The notes: a model not told the origin generated them from the letters alone. Positions 38,882 to 48,272 are shown, numbered from the stretch's first letter. The stretch is DNA of 49,229 nucleotides from Burkholderia sp. H160 (GCA_000173575.1 ABYL01000043.1:1-49229); one strand, 5' to 3'. Numbers and translations are program-made.

Positions 38882-39841
38882 ATGGCATTGCCCGCCGTTC
38901 TGCAAAACCTCGCGCTGCCCGTCGTCGCTTCGCCGATGTTCATCGTCAGCTATCCTGAACTCGTGCTGGCGCAGTGCAAGGCCGGTATCGTCGGTTCGTT
39001 CCCGGCCCTCAACGCGCGCCCGGCCGAGCTGCTCGACGAGTGGCTGACGCAGATCCAGGCGCAGCTCGCCGAGCACAAGGCCGCGCACCCGGATGCGGTC
39101 ATCGGGCCGATCGCGGTCAATCAGATCGTCCATCAGTCGAATGCGCGGCTCGAACACGACGTGCGCGTGTGCGTCGAGCACAAGGTGCCGATCTTCATCA
39201 CGAGCCTGCGCGCGCCGGCGCGCGAGATCATCGATGCGGTGCATAGCTATGGCGGCATCGTGCTGCACGACGTGATCAATCTGCGCCATGCGCAGAAGGC
39301 GCTGGAAGCCGGCGTCGACGGGCTGATCCTCGTCGCGTCGGGCGCGGGCGGCCACGCGGGCACCACCTCGCCGTTCGCGCTGGTCGGCGAGGTGCGGCGC
39401 ATTTTCGACGGCCCGATCGTGCTGTCGGGTTCGATCGCGAACGGCGGCTCGATCCTCGCCGCACAGGCGATGGGCGCGGACCTCGCGTATATGGGCACGC
39501 GCTTCATCGCGACCAAAGAAGCGCACGCGGTCGACAGCTACAAGCAGGCGATCATCAACGCGAAGGCGTCGGACATCATCTACACGAACCTGTTCACCGG
39601 CGTGCATGGCAACTACATCCGCGAGAGCATCCTGAACGCGGGGCTCGACCCGGACGCACTGCCCGAATCGGACAAGACCAAGATGAACTTCGGCAGCGAC
39701 AAAGCGAAGGCGTGGAAGGACATCTGGGGCGCGGGTCAGGGCGTCGGCCTGATGGACGACGTGCCGGACGTCGCCGAACTCGTGCAGCGTCTGAAGCAGG
39801 AATACGACGACGCGAAGGCTCGCCTGGGCATCGCGCGCTGA
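38882..39841 (+). CDS. Nitronate monooxygenase family protein
   Basis: This 319-residue FMN TIM-barrel protein belongs to the 2-nitropropane dioxygenase/nitronate monooxygenase family, which oxidises nitronates such as propionate-3-nitronate using O2. The N-terminus LPVVASPMFIVSYPELVLAQ, the flavin-phosphate and substrate loop VASGAGGHAGTTSP with the conserved His near residue 158, and LAYMGTRFIATKEA match the family. Some members are NADH:quinone reductases or fatty-acid related flavoproteins, so the substrate is not settled. The ATG at 38882 follows GGAGA (38869-38873). It is divergent from the dehalogenase-like gene. Confidence 0.88.
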   Translation: MALPAVLQNLALPVVASPMFIVSYPELVLAQCKAGIVGSFPALNARPAELLDEWLTQIQAQLAEHKAAHPDAVIGPIAVNQIVHQSNARLEHDVRVCVEHKVPIFITSLRAPAREIIDAVHSYGGIVLHDVINLRHAQKALEAGVDGLILVASGAGGHAGTTSPFALVGEVRRIFDGPIVLSGSIANGGSILAAQAMGADLAYMGTRFIATKEAHAVDSYKQAIINAKASDIIYTNLFTGVHGNYIRESILNAGLDPDALPESDKTKMNFGSDKAKAWKDIWGAGQGVGLMDDVPDVAELVQRLKQEYDDAKARLGIAR

Positions 39842-39851
39842 GGCAGCGAAC

Positions 39852-39871
39852 GGGGCGGGCCGCCCCGCCCC
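39852..39871. terminator. GC-only hairpin between convergent genes
   Basis: GGGGCGG and CCGCCCC form a stem of seven G/C pairs with a six-base loop between the converging nitronate monooxygenase and icmF genes. There is no T-run on either strand, so intrinsic termination is uncertain. Confidence 0.4.
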
Positions 39872-39877
39872 CTCGTC

Positions 39878-42800
39878 CTACATATTGCGCCGATACTGCC
39901 CGCCCACTTCAAAGAGCGCGTGAGTGATCTGCCCGAGCGAACACACGCGCACCACGTCCATCAGCACTGCGAATACGTTGCCGTCATCGATCACCGCGCG
40001 CTTCAGGCGTTCGAGCGCTTCAGGCGCGGCGTCGCGGTGGCGCGCCTGAAAGTCGCGCAGCCGCCGCAACTGACTCTGCTTTTCCGCATCGGTGGAACGC
40101 GCCAGCACCAAGGGCCGCGGCGCTTCATGCGGATGCGCGCTCAGGAACGTGTTCACGCCGACGATCGGATACGAGCCATCATGCTTGCGGTGCTCGTACA
40201 GCATCGACTCGTCCTGAATCCGTCCGCGCTGATAGCCGGTTTCCATCGCGCCGAGCACGCCGCCGCGCTCTGTCAGCCGCTCGAACTCGGCGAGCACCGC
40301 TTCCTCGACCAGATCGGTCAGTTCGTCGATCACGAAGCTGCCCTGATTCGGATTCTGGTTCTTCGCGAGTCCCCATTCGCGATTGATGATCAGCTGGATC
40401 GCGACCGCGCGGCGCACCGATTCCTCGGTCGGCGTCGTGATCGCTTCATCGAACGCATTGGTGTGCAGTGAGTTGCAGTTATCGTAGATCGCGATCAGCG
40501 CCTGCAACGTCGTGCGGATATCGTTGAAATCGATCTCCTGCGCGTGCAGGCTGCGGCCCGACGTCTGCACGTGATACTTGAGCTTCTGGCTACGCTCGTT
40601 CGCGCCATAGCGCTCGCGCATCGCGATCGCCCAGATGCGTCGCGCGACGCGGCCGAGCACCGTGTACTCCGGGTCCATGCCGTTCGAGAAGAAGAACGAC
40701 AGATTCGGCGCGAAGTCGTCGATCGACATGCCGCGCGCGAGATACGCCTCGACGTACGTAAAGCCGTTCGCGAGCGTATACGCGAGCTGCGAGATCGGGT
40801 TCGCGCCGGCCTCGGCGATGTGATAGCCGGAGATCGACACCGAATAGAAATTGCGCACGCCGTGTTCGACGAAATACGCCTGGATGTCGCCCATCACCTT
40901 CAGGCTGAATTCGGTCGAGAAGATGCAAGTGTTCTGCCCCTGGTCTTCCTTCAGGATGTCGGCCTGCACGGTGCCGCGCACGTTTTCGAGCGCGGCGCGG
41001 CGGGTTGCGGCGAGTTCGGCTTCGGTGAGCGGGCGGCCTTGCTGTTGCTCTTTCAAAGCAATCTGCTGGTCGATCGCGACGTTGAAGAACATCGCGAGGA
41101 TCGTCGGCGCTGGGCCGTTGATCGTCATCGACACCGAGGTTTCCGGCGAGCACAGATCGAAACCGTCGTAGAGCGTCTTCATGTCGTCGAGCGTCGCGAC
41201 CGACACGCCCGAATTGCCGACCTTGCCGTAGATGTCCGGGCGTTCGTGCGGCTCCTCGCCGTACAGCGTCACCGAGTCGAACGCGGTGGAGAGCCGCTTG
41301 GCCGGCATGCCTTGCGACAGCAGCTTGAAGCGGCGATTGGTGCGCTGCGGATCGCCCTCGCCCGCGAACATGCGCGTCGGGTCCTCGTTCTCGCGGCGAA
41401 ACGGAAACACGCCGGCCGTGAACGGAAAATAGCCGGGCAGATTGTCGAGCATCAGCCAGCGAAGGATCTCGCCGTGATCGACGAATTTCGGCAGCGAGAC
41501 TTTGCGGACTTCGGAGCCGGACAGCGTCGTGACCGTCAGCGCGGTGCGGATTTCGCGCTCGCGGATGCGCACCACGTGCTCGTCGCCGGCATAGGCGGCC
41601 ACCGTTTGCGGCCAAGCGTCGAGCAGCTTGCGTTCGTGCTCGCCGAGTGCGGCGCCGCGTTGCTCGATCAGCGGGTCGAGCGACGCAGCGTCGCCGCCCG
41701 CCTCGCCGAGCATGCGGCGCGTCTCGACGAGCTGCCAGCGCTCGCGTGCAATTTGCGCCTGCGCGTCGGCCCGCGCCCGATAGCCGCGCACCGTCAGCGC
41801 GATATCGGCCAGATAGCGCACGCGTGCGGGTGGCACGATCGCATGCAGGTTGCTCGAAAAGCGCAGACCGGCGGGCGCGGTGAGCCGTGCGCCGCCCTCG
41901 CGCAGGCCGTGGGTGCGCAACGCATCGGCGATGTGCCGGTACAGCGCGGTCACGCCATCGTCGTTGAAACGTGACGCGATCGTGCCGAACACCGGCATCG
42001 CGCCGGGCGGTGTCGCGAAGTCCGCGCGGTTGCGCTGCACCTGCTTCGCGACATCGCGCAGCGCATCCTGCGCACCTTTGCGATCGAACTTGTTGATCGC
42101 GACGAAGCTCGCGAAGTCGAGCATGTCGATCTTCTCGAGCTGGCTCGCGGCGCCGAACTCCGGCGTCATCACGTACAGCGATTCGTCGACGAACGGCACG
42201 ATCGCCGCGTCGCCCTGGCCGATCCCCGACGTCTCGACGACGATCAGATCGAAGCCCGCGGCCTTGCACAGCATCAGCGCGGCGGGCAGTGAATCGGAGA
42301 GTTCGGTCGATGCTTCGCGCGTCGCCATCGAGCGCATGTAGACACGGTCGCCACCGCCCCAATCGCCGATCGCGTTCATGCGGATGCGGTCACCAAGCAG
42401 CGCGCCGCCGGACTTGCGGCGCGATGGATCGATCGCAAGCACGGCGATGCTCAGCGTGTCGCCGTGCTCGAGCCGGAAGCGGCGGATCAGCTCGTCGGTC
42501 AACGACGACTTGCCCGCGCCGCCGGTGCCGGTGATGCCGAGCACGGGAATCCGCGTCGCCTGCGCGAGCGTCGCTAGCTGGTCGCGCGCAGCGGCGTCGA
42601 CGGCGTTCGTTTCGAAGGCGCTGATCAACTGCGCGAGGCGGCGAAAGATCGGCGCGGCGGGATCGGCAGGCTGTGAACCAGGCGCGGCGTCGGCGCGCGA
42701 CGCATCGGCATCACCGCGATGCGATAACGGCTGCGCGGCCAGCTCGGCGAGCCATTCGTGCACCGGCGTCGGCTGAGCCGCCTCGGCCGCGCGCGCGCCT

Positions 42801-43258
42801 TCGATGCAGCGCGCGATCATGTCGTCGATCATGCCTTGCAGGCCGAGCCGCTGGCCGTCGTGCGGCGAGTATATTTTTTCGACGCCATCGCGTTCGAGCG
42901 CGGCAATTTCCTCGGGGACGATCACCCCGCCGCCGCCGCCGAACACCTTGATGCGCTCGCCGCCGCCCGCACGCAGCAATTCGAGGAGGTAGCGGAAGTA
43001 TTCGTTGTGGCCGCCCTGGTAGCTCGATACGGCGACGCCGTCAGCGTCCTCGTTGAGCGCGGCGGTCGCGACTTCGGCGACGGAGCGGTTGTGGCCGAGG
43101 TGGATCACCTCGACGCCGCTCGCCTGCAGGATGCGCCGCATGATGTTGATCGATGCGTCGTGGCCGTCGAACAATGCGGCGGCGGTGACGAAGCGCAAGC
43201 GCCGGCCCGAGGGCAGCTCGTGGCTGTCGGCACGCTGCGGCGCGGACAGATCGGTCAT
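39878..43258 (-). CDS. icmF: Fused isobutyryl-CoA mutase IcmF
   Basis: IcmF is a single-chain adenosylcobalamin enzyme that interconverts isobutyryl-CoA and n-butyryl-CoA and carries its own G-protein chaperone. The 1126 residues are in the usual order: N-terminal B12-binding domain with the cobalt-binding His33 in LFDGHDASINIMRR; a MeaI-like GTPase with P-loop residues 244-251 (GTGGAGKS) and downstream AIDPSRRKSGGALLGDRIRM; a linker; then the mutase (beta/alpha)8 domain with ERPDIYGKVGNSGVS and EDQGQNTCIFSTEFSL. Length matches the family. The ATG at 43258 is preceded by GGGGGAG. A LysR-type gene lies upstream on the same strand. It gives a route from valine-derived isobutyryl-CoA to butyryl-CoA. 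Confidence 0.95.
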   Translation of the reverse strand: MTDLSAPQRADSHELPSGRRLRFVTAAALFDGHDASINIMRRILQASGVEVIHLGHNRSVAEVATAALNEDADGVAVSSYQGGHNEYFRYLLELLRAGGGERIKVFGGGGGVIVPEEIAALERDGVEKIYSPHDGQRLGLQGMIDDMIARCIEGARAAEAAQPTPVHEWLAELAAQPLSHRGDADASRADAAPGSQPADPAAPIFRRLAQLISAFETNAVDAAARDQLATLAQATRIPVLGITGTGGAGKSSLTDELIRRFRLEHGDTLSIAVLAIDPSRRKSGGALLGDRIRMNAIGDWGGGDRVYMRSMATREASTELSDSLPAALMLCKAAGFDLIVVETSGIGQGDAAIVPFVDESLYVMTPEFGAASQLEKIDMLDFASFVAINKFDRKGAQDALRDVAKQVQRNRADFATPPGAMPVFGTIASRFNDDGVTALYRHIADALRTHGLREGGARLTAPAGLRFSSNLHAIVPPARVRYLADIALTVRGYRARADAQAQIARERWQLVETRRMLGEAGGDAASLDPLIEQRGAALGEHERKLLDAWPQTVAAYAGDEHVVRIREREIRTALTVTTLSGSEVRKVSLPKFVDHGEILRWLMLDNLPGYFPFTAGVFPFRRENEDPTRMFAGEGDPQRTNRRFKLLSQGMPAKRLSTAFDSVTLYGEEPHERPDIYGKVGNSGVSVATLDDMKTLYDGFDLCSPETSVSMTINGPAPTILAMFFNVAIDQQIALKEQQQGRPLTEAELAATRRAALENVRGTVQADILKEDQGQNTCIFSTEFSLKVMGDIQAYFVEHGVRNFYSVSISGYHIAEAGANPISQLAYTLANGFTYVEAYLARGMSIDDFAPNLSFFFSNGMDPEYTVLGRVARRIWAIAMRERYGANERSQKLKYHVQTSGRSLHAQEIDFNDIRTTLQALIAIYDNCNSLHTNAFDEAITTPTEESVRRAVAIQLIINREWGLAKNQNPNQGSFVIDELTDLVEEAVLAEFERLTERGGVLGAMETGYQRGRIQDESMLYEHRKHDGSYPIVGVNTFLSAHPHEAPRPLVLARSTDAEKQSQLRRLRDFQARHRDAAPEALERLKRAVIDDGNVFAVLMDVVRVCSLGQITHALFEVGGQYRRNM

Positions 43259-43379
43259 GTCTCCCCCGGATCATTTAACTGATGGGTGTTGACAGTCAGT
43301 ATATAGAAACGGGGTAAGACGGCGGCGGCACGCGGGGCGCGCGGTTCGGGGCGGTCCGGGGCGGTTTGCCGGTGGCCAG

Positions 43380-44312
43380 CTAGCGCACCGCCAACGCCCT
43401 GATCTCGTCCAGCGACGGCCACAGCGATTGGTTCGCGAACCGCGCCACCAGAAAATCGACGAACGAGCGCACCTTGGCCGACAGATGTCGACGGCTCGTG
43501 TAGATCACGTGGATCGGCAACTCGCGCGGCGGCACTTCGTCGACGAGCAGCGGCACGATCCGCCCCTCGGCGAGATCACTGCCGATCACCTCGGTGCCCA
43601 GCGTCGCGATGCCCGCACCGTGCAGCACGACCACGCGCAGCGCCTCGAGCTGATTGACGATCAGGTTGCCCGACTGACGCACGCGCGAGGCCGCGTCGCC
43701 GGTCGCGACTTCGAGCGCCGACACGCCCGCGTACTGCAGATAGTTGTGGCGCGCGAGATCGGCGACGCTCTTCGGCGTGCCGTGCTTGCGCAGATAGGCC
43801 GGCGACGCGCACAGCACCAGATGCGCGGTCGCGATCTGCCGCGCGATCAGGGAGGACGACTTGAGCCCGCCAGGCGACGCGCGGATCGCGACGTCGAAGC
43901 CCTCGTCGATCAGCTCGACGACGCGGTCGGACAGCGTCATGTCGACGGTCACTTGCGGATACTGCGCGGCGTAGTCCGCGACCGCCGCCATCACGTGACT
44001 GAGGCCGAACGCCGACAGCGACGATACCCGCAGCCGCCCGTGCGGCACGACGCTCGCCGCGCCGACCGCCTGGCCGGCTTCGTCGAGCTCCGTCAGCGCC
44101 TGGCTCAGCCGCTCGTAGTATTCGCGGCCCGCTTCGGTCGGGGCGACGCGTCGCGTGGTGCGGTTCAGGAGCCGCGCGCCGAGCTGCTGCTCCAGATGCA
44201 TCACGTGCTTGCTCGCCATCGCCGCCGACATCTCCATCTTCTCCGCCGCGCCGACGAAGCTGCCGGCTTCGACCACGTGGCGAAACACTTTCATGCTGAC
44301 GAGGGTGTCCAT
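43380..44312 (-). CDS. LysR family transcriptional regulator
   Basis: This 310-residue LysR-type regulator has an N-terminal winged helix (MDTLVSMKVFRHVVEAGSFV, SAAMASKHVMHLEQQLGARL) and a LysR substrate-binding domain (about 90-295, with GRLRVSSLSAFGLSHVM and IDEGFDVAIRAS). It resembles the single-gene regulators of the DsdC/PecT-like group that act near oxidoreductase genes. Its stop lies 122 bases upstream of icmF on the same strand, so it may regulate icmF or just precede it. No divergent target gene is adjacent at its 5' side; the porin terminator is there. Confidence 0.92.
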   Translation of the reverse strand: MDTLVSMKVFRHVVEAGSFVGAAEKMEMSAAMASKHVMHLEQQLGARLLNRTTRRVAPTEAGREYYERLSQALTELDEAGQAVGAASVVPHGRLRVSSLSAFGLSHVMAAVADYAAQYPQVTVDMTLSDRVVELIDEGFDVAIRASPGGLKSSSLIARQIATAHLVLCASPAYLRKHGTPKSVADLARHNYLQYAGVSALEVATGDAASRVRQSGNLIVNQLEALRVVVLHGAGIATLGTEVIGSDLAEGRIVPLLVDEVPPRELPIHVIYTSRRHLSAKVRSFVDFLVARFANQSLWPSLDEIRALAVR

Positions 44313-44404
44313 CTCAGTCGCTCGCTTCAGGAATCAATCGGCGCCATTTTGCCGGGTTTATCAAAGGAAAGGCAGTAAACGCCGGTATTCGACTGCGCTG
44401 AAAA

Positions 44405-44440
44405 CGACAAAGCCCGCGTTCGGGCGGAACGCGGGCTTTG
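44405..44440 (-). terminator. Terminator after the porin gene
   Basis: AAAGCCCGCGTTC and GAACGCGGGCTTT are perfect 13-bp inverted copies with a five-base loop; TTTGTCGTTTT follows on the minus strand just after the porin stop. Confidence 0.9.
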
Positions 44441-44461
44441 TGGTGAAACCGTAGGCCGAGA

Positions 44462-45547
44462 TCAGAACTTGGCGCGCAATCCGGCGCCGTACGTGTTGCC
44501 GCTCGACTGCCCCGTAATGTGGTCATACAGGTAGGCCGCGTAGACGTCCGTGCGCTTGGACAGCGGATAGTCGTAGCCGACCGCCGCCGTCTGGCGCGTC
44601 TGGTTCGAGCCGCCGCCGTTACGCGAATACGCATACGACGCCATCACCGAGCCCGGCCCGAACGGCACCGTGACACCGCCCTGTCCGGTGTTCACGTGCC
44701 AGCTCGTGACCTGCTGGTTGTTGTACGTGTACATGTACTGGCCGTACAGCTTGACGAACTTCAGGTCGTACGACACGCCCGCCTGCGCGACGCTCTGGCT
44801 GCGCAGACCCGGCACGCCCGAGGTCTCGAAGCTGCCGAGATCGCCCGGCACGTTGTTGAAGTTCACGTACTGATACACCGCGGTCGCGGCGAACGGGCCG
44901 TGGAAGTACAGCACCTGGCCGCTCCACTTCTTCGCGCCGTTCTGGGTCGTGTTGCCGAGGGCATACATCGCCGTCGCCGACAGGCCGTTGAAGTTCGGCG
45001 TCGCATACGACACCGCGTTATTCCAGCCCGAGTCGCCGGTCACGCCCTGGTCGGTCGAGTAGGTCGGGAACGTGCCGAGGCCGAGGTACACGTGATACAC
45101 CATCGGCGAGAACACGTACGAATCGATGAACGGGTTGAACAGGATCGTCGACACGAACAGCGGCGTGGTCAGACGGCCGGCGGTCACCGTGCCGTACGGC
45201 GATTCGATGCCGACGTAGGCGTTACGCGAGAACGTCGTGTCGCCCGTGAAGCGGCCGAACTCGCCGGTCTGCGCGCGGAAGAAGCCTTCGATCGTGAAGA
45301 TCGCCTTATAGCCGTTGCCCAGATCCTCGGCCCCCTTGAAGCCCCAGTACGACGTCGACATGCCGCCGCCCGACACCACCACCGCGGTCTTGCCGCCCGG
45401 AAACTTCTGCGAGCCGACCCATTCGTCGACCTGGCCGTAGAGCTGCACGCTCGACTGAGCGAACGCCGACGAGGCGCTAGCCAGCACGGCGACGCATGCG
45501 ACGGCTTTGAGGGTAGTCTTCAGCGCGGTGCTGAGGCTTCTGTTCAT
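44462..45547 (-). CDS. Porin (OmpC-like, Gram-negative)
   Basis: This 361-residue outer-membrane trimeric porin has a signal peptide ending ASSAFAQ, followed by SSVQLYGQVDEWVG, the typical N-terminus of betaproteobacterial Gram-negative porins (porin_4 type). The C-terminus ends in phenylalanine (GNTYGAGLRAKF), as needed for assembly by the BAM complex. Beta-strand repeats such as AYVGIESPYGTVTAGRLTTP and TDVYAAYLYDHI are present. The ATG at 45547 has TTGGAGA upstream; the frame runs open to 45682. It is a single-gene unit with its own terminator. Confidence 0.94.
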   Translation of the reverse strand: MNRSLSTALKTTLKAVACVAVLASASSAFAQSSVQLYGQVDEWVGSQKFPGGKTAVVVSGGGMSTSYWGFKGAEDLGNGYKAIFTIEGFFRAQTGEFGRFTGDTTFSRNAYVGIESPYGTVTAGRLTTPLFVSTILFNPFIDSYVFSPMVYHVYLGLGTFPTYSTDQGVTGDSGWNNAVSYATPNFNGLSATAMYALGNTTQNGAKKWSGQVLYFHGPFAATAVYQYVNFNNVPGDLGSFETSGVPGLRSQSVAQAGVSYDLKFVKLYGQYMYTYNNQQVTSWHVNTGQGGVTVPFGPGSVMASYAYSRNGGGSNQTRQTAAVGYDYPLSKRTDVYAAYLYDHITGQSSGNTYGAGLRAKF

Positions 45548-46131
45548 GGATTCTCCAATCTTTGTCAAAAATGAGTGTGGCTGTGCGAAAAGTGGGGCGC
45601 TCGCGCGAATCGTTGTTGTTGTCCGTTCGACCGTCGAGCCGATCTGGGCTGGACCATCTTTGCGGATCATTTTTATGAACAAAAATATCGCTGCTTATTG
45701 CAGGTATATCGGTCTGATTAGCTTGGTCGGATATCGGCTTGATAGGACGCTTCGACGGAACCGCCCTGGGCGGTTCGAACGCAATGCGGCATGCGGCGAA
45801 CGGCGCGCCACAGCGCGCTTGAATGCTTTAAATGACAGGCCGATGACGCGACGCAGCAGAATGCCAGGATTTGACGCTGACCGGAACTTCGACGCCGTAT
45901 GTTTTCAAAAAAGTGTGGCGTCGAAACGTCAGATTCGGGACTCGGGCGCGGAGGAAGGCGCACGAAGCTGCGCGGAGGATCGTGGGAGGGGATCTGGAGA
46001 ATGGGTTCCGCGAGCGCGGTTTCGGCGCTGCGGTGGTTCGCGTGGAAGTGAAGTCAGCGGCGCGCTCACCCGCTCCGGTCGCGTGCAGCTTGCCCGGGAT
46101 GACGCGAAACGATGAGGTAAATCGCGCTCAG
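45548..46131. other. Intergenic region upstream of the porin
   Basis: This 584-base region lies between the porin start and the end of a small exported-protein gene, both on the minus strand. The part nearest the porin is AT-rich (for example around 45665-45720) and presumably holds a long regulated leader. I could not fix -35 and -10 boxes. An 846-base plus-strand frame beginning here has no protein character. Confidence 0.4.
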
Positions 46132-46584
46132 CTAATTACGGTAAGGCGAACCTTCAGGAGGCCGCGGATCGTCGGCTGGGCGTTGCATCGGGCGCGCTGC
46201 GCCGCGCTCTTCGTTGTAGCGGGCGACGTCGGCGCGGATCGAGCCGTTACGCATCGGCGGCATGTTGGGCGGGGGGTGCGGCACCGGACGCGAATCCGCG
46301 CTGACCGGCGTGATCGCGCCGGCATAGCCGGACGGATCGCCAATACGGCGCATGCCGGACTTGTAGCCGCCGAAGCCATAGCCGAAATTGGCGTTCGCGA
46401 TATTCGGGTTGCCGCGTTGCGCGCGCGAGTCGCGAGAAGCCATCGCATTGTGCGAAGCGTGAGGAGCAAGCGCGCCGCCCACAGCGGCACCGCCGCCATG
46501 TGGCACAACCAGCCCTTTTGCATAGGCGAACGAACACAGCACGGCGATGACCGCGCCCCACGCCCAGTGCCTCGCTCTCGACAA
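46132..46584 (-). CDS. Hypothetical exported protein, Gly/Pro/Asn-rich
   Basis: This protein of about 150 residues has a plausible signal peptide (WAWGAVIAVLCSFAYAKG) followed by a low-complexity Gly/Ala/Pro/Arg-rich mature part (HGGGAAVGGALAPHA, PVPHPPPNMPPMRNG). I do not recognise a family. The start is uncertain: TTG at 46584 follows AAGGTGG at a good distance and begins at the signal peptide, while GTG 46593 and ATG 46701 are alternatives. A second open frame on the same strand covers the region, but this frame has the signal peptide and coherent composition. Confidence 0.5.
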   Translation of the reverse strand: MSRARHWAWGAVIAVLCSFAYAKGLVVPHGGGAAVGGALAPHASHNAMASRDSRAQRGNPNIANANFGYGFGGYKSGMRRIGDPSGYAGAITPVSADSRPVPHPPPNMPPMRNGSIRADVARYNEERGAARPMQRPADDPRPPEGSPYRN

Positions 46585-47153
46585 CCCGTCCACCTTATGA
46601 CTCTCACGCCCGAATACTTGCCTGAAATCCACCGTTCGAGCTGCGATGGACTTGTTGCGGGAAGGAAAAAAGCGCCGCGTTCCTGCCGCGGCGCAGGGCA
46701 TCCCTGCGGCCTTTGAACGGGTAATTTATGGTTGCCGGCAGAGGGTGTCGAGCCAAAAAGTGTTAGGTCTCGTCGGTGGATGTAACACCTTGTTACTGCG
46801 ACATTTTTCTGCGGCGCAGCGCCTGCGCGGGCGCGCCGCGAGGCCTTGCTGGCAGGCGTTTTTACCCGCGCCGTGCAAGCTCCGTTTGTTGCAAATAAAC
46901 GCCGCTCGCAGCGTCAATGGTTAAACGGTTTGTCGCGAAGAAGCACCTCGCCAATACTGAAATCTGCCGCGTCACATGGATGGGGTGATGTACGGCCGGG
47001 CGAGCCAATGCGCAAACTTCATTAATCGATTCGGCAAATGAATTTGCGTTTTCAATCGACTTTCGACAACAATAGCCGCTTTCCATTGCCACAGACCGCG
47101 CCCTGACTGGCGCATCGCGTGCTCATACCGCGTCATTGAATCGAGATTCCGAC
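46585..47153. other. Intergenic region upstream of the SBF-family transporter
   Basis: This 569-base gap lies between divergent genes. It holds the inverted repeat at 46782-46796 and a markedly AT-rich stretch (about 46885-47080). No gene or RNA is recognised; a 92-codon plus-strand frame at 46646-46924 has no recognisable protein character. Confidence 0.4.
46782..46796. promoter_or_regulatory. Inverted repeat GTAACA-cct-TGTTAC
   Basis: Two perfect 6-base half-sites are separated by three bases, with an AT-rich flank (CATTTTTC) just downstream. This looks like a regulator binding site, possibly of the OmpR-type response-regulator class; the assignment is a guess. It lies 185 bases upstream of the exported hypothetical protein start and 358 bases upstream of the transporter gene. 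Confidence 0.4.
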
Positions 47154-48179
47154 ATGCCCCGCCCGAAATTCCTGCCCGATAACTTCACCCTGTGTCTCGT
47201 GGGCACCGTGATCCTCGCCAGCTTCCTGCCCGTTCACGGGCAAGCCGCCTTGGGGTTCGACTGGGTGACGAACATCGCGGTCGGCCTGCTGTTCTTCCTG
47301 CACGGCGCCAAGCTGTCACGCGAGGCGATCATTGCGGGCGTGACGCACTGGCGCCTTCACCTCGTGGTGCTGCTCAGCACGTTCGCGCTGTTTCCGCTGC
47401 TCGGCCTCGCGCTTAAACCGGTCCTTTCGCCGCTGGTCACTCCGTCGCTCTATGCCGGCGTCCTCTTCCTCTGCACGCTGCCATCGACGGTCCAGTCGTC
47501 GATTGCGTTCACGTCCATTGCCAAGGGCAACGTGCCGGCCGCGGTGTGCAGCGCGTCCGCGTCGAGCCTGCTCGGCATCTTCGTCACCCCAGCACTCGTC
47601 AGCCTCATCGTCACGAATCAGGCGGCTAGCGGCGGCACCTCGCCGTGGCATACGATCGGCAACATCGTGCTGCAACTGCTGGTGCCGTTCATCGCCGGCC
47701 AGTTGCTGCGCCCGCTGATCGGCAAGTGGATCGAGAAGAACCGCAGCGTGCTGAAGTTCGTCGACCAGGGCTCGATCCTGCTCGTCGTATACGGCGCGTT
47801 CAGCGAGGCCGTGACCGAAGGCCTGTGGCATCAGATTCCGTTGTCCGCGCTCGGTGGCCTCGTCGTGGTGAGCGTCGTGCTGCTCGCGCTCGCGCTGGCC
47901 GCGACGATCTTCGCGAGCAAGCGGCTCGGCTTCAACCGTGCGGACCAGATCACGATCATCTTCTGCGGCTCGAAGAAGAGCCTGGCCGCCGGCGTGCCGA
48001 TGGCCAAGGTGATCTTCGCGTCGCACGCGGTCGGCGCCGTGGTGCTCCCGCTGATGCTGTTCCACCAGATCCAGCTGATGGTCTGCGCCGCGCTCGCACA
48101 GCGCTGGGGCGCCCGTGACATCAGCGGCGAGAGCGAGGCTGCGACGCGGCAACCGGCCGCCGCCGTCGCGCGCCGTTGA
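47154..48179 (+). CDS. Bile acid:sodium symporter family protein (SBF-like)
   Basis: This 341-residue inner-membrane transporter matches the SBF-like family (YfeH/Rch1 type, PF13593), with about nine or ten transmembrane helices. Clear features are FTLCLVGTVILASFLPVHG, VTNIAVGLLFFLHGAKLSREA and the FCGSKKSLAAGVPMAKVIF motif near residue 275, typical of the family. Substrates are unproven; members have been linked to arsenite, bile acid and cation transport. The ATG at 47154 is chosen over a TTG at 47136. It ends 69 bases before a clean terminator. Confidence 0.92.
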   Translation: MPRPKFLPDNFTLCLVGTVILASFLPVHGQAALGFDWVTNIAVGLLFFLHGAKLSREAIIAGVTHWRLHLVVLLSTFALFPLLGLALKPVLSPLVTPSLYAGVLFLCTLPSTVQSSIAFTSIAKGNVPAAVCSASASSLLGIFVTPALVSLIVTNQAASGGTSPWHTIGNIVLQLLVPFIAGQLLRPLIGKWIEKNRSVLKFVDQGSILLVVYGAFSEAVTEGLWHQIPLSALGGLVVVSVVLLALALAATIFASKRLGFNRADQITIIFCGSKKSLAAGVPMAKVIFASHAVGAVVLPLMLFHQIQLMVCAALAQRWGARDISGESEAATRQPAAAVARR

Positions 48180-48247
48180 AAATACGCGCAATGCAAACAG
48201 GACAACCATAAGCGCCCTCCCTGAGCGTCGTTTTGATCGTGTGAACC

Positions 48248-48272
48248 AAGCCGCCTTCGGGCGGCTTTTTCT
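48248..48272 (+). terminator. Rho-independent terminator after the SBF-like transporter
   Basis: AAGCCGCC-TTCG-GGCGGCTT, an 8-bp stem with a stable UUCG tetraloop, is followed by TTTTTCTTTT. Confidence 0.93.

Noticed and set aside
45871-46716. 281-codon plus-strand frame upstream of the porin
   Set aside because: It has no motif and overlaps the minus-strand exported protein gene; composition is Arg/Ala-rich as in shadow frames.
46646-46924. 92-codon frame in the gap before the SBF transporter
   Set aside because: No ribosome site or family; contains the inverted repeat and AT-rich segment, more like regulatory DNA.
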